Shown piece after piece: positions 19,801-30,500 of a stretch of 31,817 nt of DNA (positions are counted from its first letter, which is position 1; each line of letters starts with the position of its first letter). Below the pieces are notes generated by a model, which was given only the letters and a program-made list of their open reading frames with translations, had not been told where the DNA came from and ran no database searches. Both the position numbers and the translations under genes were made by a program. The DNA is from Paulinella micropora (Eukaryota > Cercozoa > Imbricatea > Euglyphida), in the NCBI GenBank assembly GCA_009731375.1, contig BJOX01000007.1, positions 645,264-677,080 of the forward strand. Reading direction: 5' to 3'.

Positions 19801-20265
19801 TTGTATACGAAAACGTTGTCTGTGTATACATGTGTGGAAGATCTGTTTTTATCGTGCGTGTGTTTCTTTTCCCCGTCATCTGCTTTTTCTTTTTTTTGGT
19901 GCACTCTGCGTCGACTTTGGTGTATTCTAATGTCAGCAATCCTTGGGACCCTGCCCAGCCTTTTCTTGAAATGTATTTCCAAACTATGCAAGCCCAGCGT
20001 TTGTGGATGAGAGAGAGTGAAAGAGAAAAAAAAAAAAGGAGAACAGCCTGCTTCTTTTTTTCTTTTGGCCTTGATCTGAAATTTTACCCTTCCTTCGTTG
20101 CTCTTTTTTTCATGCTACCAATGAGACTACAAACGCAAACGCTTTTTCTTTTTAAATTTTTTTGTTAACAAAGAACAAGAAACAAAGAAACCGACCCACC
20201 CTCCTTGTCCTTCCTTTTCTCAGACAGAAACATACATCATTCGCGCGAAGAAACCATCATCTTTT
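19801..20265. other. T-rich spacer without recognised gene
   Basis: Short frames only. T-runs and A-runs dominate from about 20020. Confidence 0.5.
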
Positions 20266-21173
20266 TCAGAGACATTCTTGTGGCAGCCCTTGCGGGAGGT
20301 GCGCTGTGCTCAAGGCACTATTCTGCGCAAAATAGCGACAGCTGACAGAAGTACCAAAACGCCTGGCACGGAGGTCCTGGTCAAACTGGGTTGCGTCCAT
20401 AAGCATACCGTTTGCGCGAGTAATAGCGCCGGTCCACCAAGTAGACAGAGGTTGGTTAAAGGCGGCGGCGAACGCGAACATGGCGGTCGTATCCCGCAAG
20501 TTTGTCGTGCGCCACGGCAACGGGTGATTGAACGCGGCCGCCCTCACGAAAGCCCCGCCCGCATCCTGCACGCGGCTTACAACCCAGCCAGCCAGGTCCT
20601 CATCGAAGGCTGAAGCCATAGCAAAAGCCCCTCGCAAAATATTTACGTTCGTGTCCCAGACCCAAACCCCCCGAGCTGAAGACTTTGGCCATGGCAAAAC
20701 TCTGTTCCAGCGACGTGATCTTCTCTGTCTGCAAGGGTGCGTCGGACTGCAATCTCTGCAGCCTGCTGCAGTTGTAGAAGTGCCGGCCGCTCGAGGGGTG
20801 CAGTATTACCTGACCCCAGCTCACGATTTCAACGAGAGCATCGCGTGTGGTCTGATCCGCCTCCTGCATGGTCCAGCCCGCCAGAGCCACGGTCGTGGTG
20901 ACACGCACCAAACCACTGGTTGCATAAACATGCCGGCACGGGAGTGGAGGTGTTGGGTAGCTCTCGTCGGGCCCCGTCACCCCAGTTCACGACCCCCTGA
21001 GATTGCACGACAATCGCGGGCAGTGTTAGGACCTGCCCCTGCTCGACCGACCATCGGGACACGAAGAGCTAGTGTGCGCTCTGCCGCTCTAGCAAGAGCT
21101 TGACCTCGGCCGACCCCAGCGTAGCCTTGTCACCGACATAGTGCAGGGTCGCTAGCACGGCTGACAGTAGCAT
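20266..21173 (-). pseudogene. BspA-type DUF285 surface-like protein with an in-frame TAG and two frameshifts
   Basis: ATG at 21173 (M-L-L-S-A-V-L-A-T-L). TAG at 21069-21071 interrupts the frame, which continues with L-T-L-P...V-N-W-G-D-G, the W-G-D-G box found at the start of DUF285 proteins. A frameshift between 20990 and 20930 leads to H-V-Y-A-T-S-G-L-V-R-V-T-T-T-V, the H-x-Y box that normally follows. A second shift at the G6 run (about 20669-20674) leads to the DUF285 repeats: N-I-L-R-G-A-F-A-M-A-S-A-F, A-A-A-F-N-Q-P-L-S-T-W and A-T-Q-F-D-Q-D-L. The stop is TGA at 20266. Family knowledge: the F-N-Q-P-L-x-x-W repeats are found in bacterial and protist surface proteins and in some giant viruses. 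The order of parts is complete, so recent decay or assembly error is likely. Confidence 0.7.
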
Positions 21174-21272
21174 TTTCTTTTTTTGCGTGAACCTTCTTTT
21201 TTGTTTGTTCTTTCACTTATCAGTCCGCTCCCAGGTCTCTCCGCCTCTGATTGTGGCACTTTTTTTTCAGGG

Positions 21273-21526
21273 NNNNNNNNNNNNNNNNNNNNNNNNNNNN
21301 NNNNNNNNNNNNNNNNNNNNNNNNNNNNNNNNNNNNNNNNNNNNNNNNNNNNNNNNNNNNNNNNNNNNNNNNNNNNNNNNNNNNNNNNNNNNNNNNNNNN
21401 NNNNNNNNNNNNNNNNNNNNNNNNNNNNNNNNNNNNNNNNNNNNNNNNNNNNNNNNNNNNNNNNNNNNNNNNNNNNNNNNNNNNNNNNNNNNNNNNNNNN
21501 NNNNNNNNNNNNNNNNNNNNNNNNNN
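21273..21526. other. Assembly gap (254 N)
   Basis: N run bounded by a T-run and GGG on the left and a G-rich stretch on the right. Confidence 0.99.
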
Positions 21527-21649
21527 GGGCGGGTTGTTGGCAAAAGAGAAAACAGGCGGGGAAAGAGTTTCTTACCATTGCATTTGTGTATGTGCCGTCG
21601 GTGTATGTGCTGTCGGTGTGTTTTTTTTCTTCTTTTTTTTTGTGTGTGT

Positions 21650-21823
21650 ATGCCGAGGTCGCAAGACTGCGCGTCCATGTCGCGCTTGTGTACAAATCTC
21701 CCCGTCAACAGCAATTGGACCATAACCAAAGAAGAGCGCGAGTTTCTCCAAAGCGTTCATACACTGTGCGAAGACTCGCCTGGCAAGTTTCTGGGGCTGC
21801 GCAATAACAAGACCTTGCGCTAG
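21650..21823 (+). CDS. Small hypothetical ORF ending inside a (TAGA)n array, 57 aa
   Basis: ATG at 21650. The peptide has balanced composition (N-W-T-I-T-K-E-E-R-E-F-L-Q-S-V-H), unlike the repeat-derived frames around it. Its stop TAG is the first unit of the adjacent TAGA array, so it may be an exon or a gene cut by repeat expansion. Family not recognised. Confidence 0.35.
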   Translation: MPRSQDCASMSRLCTNLPVNSNWTITKEEREFLQSVHTLCEDSPGKFLGLRNNKTLR

Positions 21824-21844
21824 ATAGATAGATAGATAGATAGG

Positions 21845-21890
<46 letters not shown>

Positions 21891-22027
21891 CAAATAGATA
21901 GATAGATAGATAGATAGATAAAAATAAACGTATTTTCCTCAATCAAGATTCAATATGTTTAATTTATGTAATGTATGTATGTATGCATGTAATGTATGTT
22001 ACGTACGTATGTAATCAAACAAGATGA

Positions 22028-22095
<68 letters not shown>

Positions 22096-22130
22096 GTAGG
22101 TAGATAGATAGATGGATGGATACATAGATG

Positions 22131-22191
<61 letters not shown>

Positions 22192-22441
22192 GTAATTCTG
22201 TGATCATGAGGCTTAAGAAGACGGCGTTAGAATTGATATAACACTACGATTGATGAAGAACGAAAGTATATATATATAGAAATATATATGTATATATATA
22301 TATATACATATGTATATATATATACATACATACATACATACATATATACATATATACATATATATATATATACACAGACAGATAGACAGAGAGAAAGAAA
22401 GACAAATAAACAATCACATAGATAGGCGGAAAGATAAAAAA
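21821..22441. repeat. (TAGA)n, (TATG)n and (TA)n arrays
   Basis: (TAGA)n at 21821-21920 and 22025-22193, a TATG-like stretch at 21966-22015, and (TA)n/(CATA)n at 22267-22375. No gene seen. Confidence 0.9.
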
Positions 22442-22462
22442 TTAGATAGACAGACAGACAGG

Positions 22463-22493
<31 letters not shown>

Positions 22494-22634
22494 TACATAC
22501 CTGAAAACAGAGACAGGGTCGTTTGGATCCATAGATAGATGGATAGATAGATAGATAGCAGATAGATAGATAGATATATAGATAGATAGATAGATAGTAC
22601 ATACCTGACAACAGAGAAAGGGTCGTTTGCATCC

Positions 22635-22692
<58 letters not shown>

Positions 22693-23146
22693 TACATACC
22701 TGACAACAGAGACAGGGTCGTTTGGATCCAACGGGGGGAGGTCCTCGCCTATTAAAAAAAAGTATGTATGCATGCATGCATGTATGTATGTATGTATGTA
22801 TGCATGTATGTATGTATGTATGCATGCATGCATGTATGTATATGATGTACGTATGTATGTATGTATGTATGTCGTTTGGATCCAACGGGGGGAGGTCCTC
22901 ATCTATCAAAAAAAAGTATCCATGCATGTATGTATGTATGTATGTATGCAAGTATGTATGTATGTTTGTGTGTATGTATGTATTCATGTATGTGTGTATG
23001 TATGTATTCATGTATGTGTGTATGTATGTACGCATTTATGTGCGTATGTATATATGTATGTATCTATGTATGTATGTATGTATTATATATGTACGTATGT
23101 ATGTATGTATGTATGCATGTATGTAATATATGTATTATATGTGTAT

Positions 23147-23180
<34 letters not shown>

Positions 23181-23190
23181 NNNNNNNNNN
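22442..23190. repeat. TAGA and TATG arrays with a four-copy cassette, poly-G and gap
   Basis: A cassette containing GTCGTTTGGATCC lies at 22493-22530, 22597-22634, 22692-22761 and 22871-22920. The first three carry GTACATACCTGA at the left. The last two carry AACGGGGGGAGGTCCTC and an A8 run at the right. (TAGA)n surrounds copies 1-3 and (TATG)n follows copies 3 and 4 to 23145. Poly-G at 23147-23180 is followed by N at 23181-23190. Confidence 0.9.
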
Positions 23191-23214
23191 GGATATGAGG
23201 GGGGTAAGAGCTGT

Positions 23215-24103
23215 AAGTAGAACAATGCTTGAAAGAAGGTGAGGTAAAGATAAGGTAAGGTAGGGTAAGGTAAGGTAAATGTCAGTAAAGGTAAGGTTGT
23301 AAAGAAAGGCTAAGGTAAGGTAGTAAAGAAAGGTTAAAGTAAGGTAAGGTAAGGTAAGGTAAGGTGAGGTAAGGTGAGGTAAGGTAAGAAAGACCATGCT
23401 TGCTTGGAGTGGTTGTAGTATTCAGCATTTCTTTGTGCTCTTTGGGTAAGGTAAGATCAGCTCAGGTAAGGTGAGGTAACATAAGGTTCAGGTAAGGTAA
23501 GGTTAAGGTAAGGTTTAAGGTAAGGTTTAAGGTAAGGTTTAAGGTAAGATTAAGGTGATATAAGGTAAGGTCAAGGTAAGGTAAGGTTAAGGTTAAGGTT
23601 AAGGTGAGGTAAGGTAAGGTAAGGTAAGGTGAGGTGAGGTAAGGTAAGGCAACAAAGACTATGCTTGCTTGGACTGGTTGTAGTATTCAGCGTTTTCTTG
23701 CGCTCTTTGTGTAAGGTTGGGTCAGGTAAGGTGAGGTAAGAAAATGTTAAGGTAAGATAAGGTTAAGGTAAGGTTAAATCAAAGGTTAAGGTAAGGTCAA
23801 GGTAAGGTAAGGTAAGGTAAGGTAAGGTAAGGTAAGAAAGACCATGCTTGCTTGGACTGGTTGGTATATTCAGCGTCTCTTTGGGTAAAGCAAGGTCAGG
23901 TAAGATGAAGTAAGATAAGATTAAGGTAAAGAAAGGTTAAGGTAAGCTTAAGGTAAGGTCAAGGTAAGGTCAAGGTAAGGTAAGGTAAGGTGAGGTTAGG
24001 TAAGGTAAGGTCAAGGTAAGGTGAGGTGAGGTAAGGTAAAGTAAGAAAGACCATGCTTGCTTGGAGTGGTTGTAGTATTCAGCGTTGGCTTGTGCTCTTT
24101 GGG
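23215..24103 (+). repeat. (AAGGT)n satellite with four 55-60-bp cassettes
   Basis: A degenerate GGTAA/AAGGT pentamer array runs about 890 bp. Cassettes containing ATGCTTGCTTGGA, GGTTG and TATTCAGC lie at about 23387-23446, 23651-23711, 23835-23886 and 24044-24103, spaced 264, 184 and 209 bp. They differ from each other by several substitutions and short deletions. Confidence 0.9.
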
Positions 24104-24362
24104 AGATAACATTGGCGATAGCGCGCCCGCAGCCTGCATAGATGCAACCGTGGATAGATAGGTAGGAAGGTAGGTAGGTAGGTAGGTAGGTAGGTGAGTA
24201 GGTAAGTAAATAAATAGATAGATTGGTAAGTAGGAAGGTAGGTAGGTAGGTAGGTAGATAGATAGATAGATAGATAGATGGATAGATAGATAGATAGATA
24301 GATAACATGGGCGATCGCGCGCCGGCGCCTGGAAAGATAGATAGATAGACAGACAGCCAGAG

Positions 24363-24418
<56 letters not shown>

Positions 24419-24513
24419 GGATAAATAGATAGACAGATAGATAGATAGATAGATAACATGTGCGATAGCGCGCCGGCAGCCTGGAAAGATAGATAGACAG
24501 ACAGATAGATAGA
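24104..24513. repeat. (TAGA)n/(TAGG)n arrays with a three-copy cassette
   Basis: Cassette GATAACATxGGCGAT(A)GCGCGCC with GCCTG to its right occurs at 24104-24143, 24301-24340 and 24452-24492. Each is followed by a TAGA- or TAGG-type array. Confidence 0.85.
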
Positions 24514-24740
24514 TGAAATATCTACTAATGTCAGAAAAAAGGAGCTTCTGATTTCGTCAACCAGGAAGTCTGTGGGTAAAGTATTAACCCGATGCCCAGC
24601 TAAGCCGTGATGTTTGCACGGAAGGGACTGATACAGGCAATACCAAAGCTTCCTAGTACCAGGCGGGGCCAGGGCTCGTTCCATAAAGCGCCCCTTGCAG
24701 AACGAGCTCCCACCTCCATTACAGAGGGCCCAGTAAGCAG
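24514..24740 (-). mobile_element. Possible retroposon fragment ending in (TATC)n on the minus strand
   Basis: A 225-bp unique stretch. Read on the minus strand it ends CTGACATTAGTAGATATTTC and passes into (TATC)n. The same block with one C/T change and one A/C change occurs at 31504-31532, just past the LINE. The LINE itself also ends in CATCTC followed by ATC(TATC). A short retroposon or LINE 3' end is one reading. There is a 70-codon open stretch (G-G-G-S-S-F-C-K-G-R-F) without recognisable domains. Confidence 0.3.
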
Positions 24741-25047
24741 ATGGAGATAGATAGATGGATAGATGGATAGATAGATAGATAGATAGATGGATAGATAGGT
24801 AGATCGGTAGCCAGATAGACATATAGATGGACAGATAGATATAGATATAGATAGACACGTGGATGAAGTATAAGATATTTACCATGGCGGCCTGTTTTGC
24901 CTCATACCCAGATAAGTGATCCCTGCACACACAAAAATGCATATGTGATTGATTGATTGATTGATTGATCGACTGATTGATTGATTGGTTGAGTGATTGG
25001 TTGAGTGGTTGGTTCATTGATTTATTTATTACTTGATTGATTGATTA

Positions 25048-25082
<35 letters not shown>

Positions 25083-25156
25083 GATTGAATGATTGGTTCA
25101 TTGATTGATTCGTTGGTTGACTGACTGATTGATTGATTGATTGATTGACTCAGTGG

Positions 25157-25188
<32 letters not shown>

Positions 25189-25380
25189 CTGGTTGATTGA
25201 TTGATTATTTGCCTTGTTGATCGATCCATCGCTTGCTTGCTTGACTGACTGACTGATTGATTGATTGATTGATCAAGAGTTTGCTTGCTTGATTGCTTGA
25301 TTGATTGATTGATTGACTGCTTGATTGCTTGATTGCTTGGTTGCTTTCTTGCTTGCTTGATTGATTGATTGATTAACATG
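24741..25380. repeat. (TAGA)n then (TTGA)n arrays
   Basis: (TAGA)n at 24746-24860, unique DNA to 24943, then (ATTG)n/(TTGA)n with CTTG variants at 24944-25375. The minus-strand frames (N-Q-S-I-N-Q-S-I) are repeat artefacts. Confidence 0.9.
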
Positions 25381-25676
25381 TTACGTATGTACCGTTTGTA
25401 GTGTCCACAGTCTTGACACTTGAACGAAGTGCCTTCTTCACACACCGCCCTAAATGTAGGTAGATAGACAAGGTAGGTATATAGGTAGGTAAAGATAGAC
25501 AGATAGATAGATAGATAAATAGATAGATAGATACATAGAAGTGTTCATAGTCTTGACACTTGAACGAAGTGCCTTCTTCGCACACCATCCTAGTAGTAAG
25601 AAGATAAATAAGTAGATAGGTAAGTAGGTAGGTAGGTAGGCAGGTAGGTATGTAGGAAAGTAGATAGGTAGGTTGG

Positions 25677-25716
<40 letters not shown>

Positions 25717-25725
25717 CATCTATCC

Positions 25726-25775
<50 letters not shown>

Positions 25776-25797
25776 GTATCCATCTATCTATCTATCC

Positions 25798-25854
<57 letters not shown>

Positions 25855-25860
25855 ACTTGC
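25381..25860. repeat. TAGA/TAGG/TATC arrays with a duplicated Cys-pair-encoding cassette
   Basis: A cassette with GTCTTGACACTTGAACGAAG lies at about 25402-25450 and 25540-25590. Its minus strand reads C-E-E-G-T-S-F-K-C-Q-D in both copies, and C-Q-D-C-G-H-Y in the first. It could be a duplicated zinc-ribbon exon fragment. TAGA arrays lie around and between, TAGG at 25610-25676, and (TATC)n at 25678-25853. Confidence 0.8.
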
Positions 25861-26003
25861 ATTCCGTGCACCATGCGATAGGCCGGCTGCGTTTGGCTTC
25901 TAATGCAGCACGCTCCTGTATGTGTGTGTGTGAGAGAGAGAGAGAGGGGGGAGAGGGGGGGGNNNNNNNNNNAATGCAGCACGCTCCTGTATGTGTGTAT
26001 GTG

Positions 26004-26047
<44 letters not shown>

Positions 26048-26095
26048 GAGGGGGTGTCTATTTCGTGTGGCTTCTAATGCAGCACGCTCCTGTGT

Positions 26096-26179
<84 letters not shown>

Positions 26180-26216
26180 ACAGACAGACAGAGAGAGAGA
26201 GAGAGAGAGATTGGCT
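25861..26216. repeat. (GT)n/(GA)n arrays with a three-copy cassette and gap
   Basis: Cassette (TGGCTTCTA)ATGCAGCACGCTCCTGT occurs at 25894-25920, 25973-25992 and 26069-26093. Each is followed by (GT)n and then (GA)n. N at 25963-25972 sits directly before the second copy. Confidence 0.9.
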
Positions 26217-26568
26217 GATTTTACTCACTTTCTTACGTACTTCTTCACTAATATACTTACTTACTCACTTACTCACTTACTTCCTGAATTGCTTACTCAC
26301 TTGCTTACTCACTCAATTACTAACTTACTTACTTACTTACTTACTTACTCATTTACTTATTCACTTATTCACTTACTTACTTACTTGCTTCCTCACTTGC
26401 TTACTCACTCACTTACTTACTTACTTACTTACTTACTTATTCACTTATTCAACTATTCACTTACTCACTTACTCACTTACTTACTTGCTTACTTACTTGC
26501 TTACTTACTTACTTAACATACTTACATACTTACTCACTTACTCACTTACTCACTTTCTCACTCACTCG

Positions 26569-26611
<43 letters not shown>

Positions 26612-26655
26612 GCTTACTTACTTACTTACTCACTTACTTACTTACTCACTTACTC

Positions 26656-26697
<42 letters not shown>

Positions 26698-26717
26698 CCA
26701 CTCGCTTACTTACTTTT

Positions 26718-26751
<34 letters not shown>

Positions 26752-26893
26752 ATACTTACTTACTATACTTACTTACTATACTTACTTACTTACTTACTAC
26801 CTTACTTACTACCTTACTTACTTACTTTGTTTTGTTTTGCAAGGCGGAGGCAAAAGCTGTACTGAGGAAGATAGAGGAAAAGAAGAAAAAGTT

Positions 26894-26936
<43 letters not shown>
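26217..26936. repeat. (TTAC)n array then (TATC)n
   Basis: About 610 bp of (ACTT)n with CACT, GCTT and ATAC variants (26220-26828), a short unique stretch containing AGGCGGAGGCAAAAGC, then (TATC)n at 26893-26936 that abuts the LINE fragment. Confidence 0.9.
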
Positions 26937-26940
<4 letters not shown>

Positions 26941-27583
26941 GATCGAGCTAACGTGCCCGGTCGAGGAAAACATCCTTGACGCACGAGCCTACAAGACCAA
27001 CCGATACAACAAGCTCAAATCTCAAATCGAGGACAACGGATGGACCTGCCACCTTCGACCAATCGAATGCGGGGCTCGCGGCATGGTATCGTTCTCTGTT
27101 CATCGATGTTTCCGCGCCTTGGGTTTTTCCCATCCCCAATCCAAATCCCTTTGCTTCAAGCTATCCTCCTGCGTAGCTCGTTGCTCTTTTGCGATTTATC
27201 GCTCCTGTGCAGTCAAAAATTGGACTAATCTTCCTCTAGTCCGTATTGGTGACTGCATTCCATCATAGCCGTCCAGTGTTGCATAGCCCGGGCTAGGTCC
27301 CTGCGGGGGTTTAGGCCTCATACAATGTCATCATTGTAGCTTGCGCAAGCTTACGGTGCTCAAAACACTTGGACTAACGGCTTCCTTTTCTTTCTCTTCT
27401 TCCTTATCCTCCCACTCTCCATTCCTAGATTGCCTTTTTCTTCAACGTCCTTCCTCCTCTTCTTTTTCCAGAACACAGTCTACCCGTGATTCCCATCCCG
27501 GACACATGCACAGTACACAAATTATTGTTTGATGTGAAACTGCGTTCCTTTGCAAGGACTACATTCCTTTGCGACATCTCATC
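26937..27583 (+). mobile_element. 5'-truncated LINE copy (3' 647 bp)
   Basis: Equivalent to 30834-31480 at a constant offset of 3897 bp, with no differences noticed. It carries the last about 110 codons of the ORF (from I-E-L-T-C-P) and the whole 3' UTR. Its left end joins (TATC)n directly at the shared bases TTCTG. Its right end passes without any tail into the 5' region of the full copy. Palindromes in the 3' UTR (AGCCCGGGCT 27285-27294, ACAATG..CATTGT 27322-27337, AGCTTGCGCAAGCT 27338-27351) could form the RNA structure that the reverse transcriptase recognises. Confidence 0.9.
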
Positions 27584-30500
27584 CATATGTGACCCCGTCG
27601 CGGCGATAAAGCGCGGCAACCAAACCTTTCTCCTTTTTCTTCTTGGGCTGACAACCCTGGCTTAAACGAAGAGGCTTGCTTCCCCTAAGTTAAGCCGTAA
27701 GTTACAAAAACTACATGCGAAAACCTACCGACGCACCGCTATTCCCTCCGGAGTGGCCGCCGTCACCCTCCCAGTGCGTGCTCTGCACCGCCTGAACCCC
27801 CTGGAGAAGATTTTGCTCATGTTCACCCTTACGAAGACCTTTCGGGCCTCCTCGAAAAGAAGAGCCCAAAAGCGCACGTCCATCCGGACTACAAGTCGCA
27901 ACCCGGCATTATCAACCTGGATTCCACCCACTGTGTTGACGCCGAGACATACTCCCATTTCGTCCATCGGACAAGAAGTGCCCCGAAAGAACCAACCGAA
28001 AGAAGAAAACGCCTGGTATTGCCATCAACACCAAGCGAATGGAAAGGCATTGAAGAAGAACTCCAATCCGCACTCCCTCTCATCCTCCCCTCCTCTCTCA
28101 TCAAATGCCTGTCATGTGACGAAGCAGTAGCGAAATTTGAAAGATATCTCTACGACTTCATATCACAACGGGTAACAAAAACACAAGAACAAACTCATGA
28201 GCGAAAAAACCGCCACGTAATCCGGCTCCAAACAGAACTCACGCAGAACCGACAACAAAAACTGATCCAAAAGAGACATCTGCGAGATCTCAAAAGGGCA
28301 GGTTCAATTCCAGCTGCTGTTGCAAAAAGCCTGCAAAAAACTTGGCGAGTATTATTGAAGACCGGTAACCGCCTCCGCCGTCGTCTCAAGGAAGCAACTT
28401 TAAGCTCCGCTCAACGACAAGCAAATACACGCTTCCGAACTGACCCTCATAAGTTTGCCAAAAATCTGTTTCATCCCCCCTCAACCCAAACCACTTCCTC
28501 CCTATCCAAAGAAAACTGTGACTCCTACTTTCCCAACCTATACAAAGACGCTAATCGTGAACAAACCTACGTGCCCTTACCTGAAATGAATCGCCCGCCT
28601 CTACCAACTGTCCCCTTTGACCTCAAGCCACCGTCCTTCTTGGAAACCAAAAGATCTGTGTTTGCCAAGCGTAATGGTGCAGCCCCTGGCAGAGATGGTA
28701 TTAGCTACCTTGTTTACAAGAGACTTCCCACCGCTTTACTTTTCTTACACAAACTCATTGTCAAGTGTTGGACAACGGATGTAGCTAATAGCTGGGCCCA
28801 AGCTGCTATCTCCCTCCTTCATAAGGACGGCGATCCACTTCAGGCCTCAAACTATCGTCCGATTGCTCTGACAAGCTGCTCGGGTAAGGTATTTTTCTCT
28901 TTGTGGTCAAAACGCCTAGAGAGTTTTTTGCTAGATAACAAGTACTTTGACAGAGCAAAACAAAAAGGTTTCCTCCGTAACGTTGCAGGATGCCCCGAGC
29001 ACATTGCTACTACAAAAGCTACCATCAGAAATGCAAAAGATCACTATCGCCAACTGGTCATAGCATGGATTGACCTACAAAACGCTTTTGGAAGCGTAAA
29101 CCACAACTTGATCCAGTTCGCTCTCTGGTGGTACCACGTGCCCCCTATGTTTGCTCGCATAATCTTTTTATACTACGAACTCTTAGTAGCCACAATCGAA
29201 GGGAAAGATTGGTCATCAGAACCCTTTGTTTTTGCTGTTGGCGTTTTTCAAGGATGCTGCATTTCTCCTCTCCTTTTCAACATAGTTTTCAACCTACTCC
29301 TTGACCTCCTATCATCCTTGACCAAAAACAACGGTTATCATTTCAAGCATAAGACCTCAACAGATGAAGTCATCGTGCACGAAGCTGCTTATGCTGACGA
29401 CCTCAAACTACACTGCCGATCCCCGAAACACTGTCAATCGTCCATCAACATGATTGACAAATTTCTGTCATGGTCCAGAACAATGGCCGCGAAACCGCCC
29501 AAATGCAAAAGCCTTGCTTTCAAATACTGGACTAAAGCCGACGACTATAAGGGTCTCAAACGATTATTGCCGATCTCGTTCCCACCCTTCGACCCCGCCC
29601 TTACTATTACTGGCAAACCGATTGACTTCATCGCTGACAAGCCTTTCAAAGACCTCGGATGGATTGTCTACCATGACCTCAGCGAAAACGAACAACGTGC
29701 AGCAATCCAAAAGAAGTTCATTCTTTCTATGCAAGCCATCGATAGCTGCTCGATCAATGGCTTTATGAAATTTTGGCTATACCAGCACTACGCTGTCCAG
29801 TCACTTGCCTGGCCATTTCTCATTTATGACCTCTGCTTATCTTTCGCCAAAACCCTTGAGAAAATTGCGACCCGCTTCCTCAAAAAATGGGCCAATATCT
29901 ACAAAAGAGCTCTGGTCTCTTGCCTTTACCGCCCACGCTCGAAATTCGGTCTACAGCTCCAATCCATCGTCTCTTTTTACCAGCGACTTCAAATCAACCG
30001 TGCTCAAATGCTGAAGTACTGCCCAGATAAACACCTCTCGTCCATTTATGCGATGAACCTGACGAAACACGAAACATTTCGAACTATCTGGAAACCAGAG
30101 CCTGTGCTCGAAAAGCTTGAGGCACAAGTTGATTTTGAATTCAAACATCGAGGCCAATCCGATCATCTCGGACTTGGCCATGGTCGCTACCCAAAAGAAC
30201 ATTCCATCACAGACCGCAAAGACAGGGTTTTAGAATTAGCTGCTGAGACAATACTTGAGACAACCACAGTGCATGACATGGACAAAGCCATGCAAGGGTG
30301 CTTCCTTCGTTTTGAAGACGCATGCCCCTTCGACCTCTCCTGGGCTCGCCTCATCGGAACCCGTAATCCCCGTTTAATCTCTTGGGTCATCAACGCAAGC
30401 ACAAACTCGGTTATTACCCCCGACCTTAGACGTCTGTGGGGAATCATTCCCAACAACAAGTGTGCCCTCTGTTCTGGTCAAGCACATCTATGCCACATCC

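Noticed and set aside
19304-19991. Minus-strand 211-codon frames with T-H-T-Q-P-F-N-L-S repeats
   Set aside because: Two frames are open at the same time over the same minisatellite, which indicates absence of stops in the unit, not selection.
23215-24060. Telomeric repeat
   Set aside because: The AAGGT pentamer is degenerate, internal and interrupted by cassettes; it matches no telomere motif I know.
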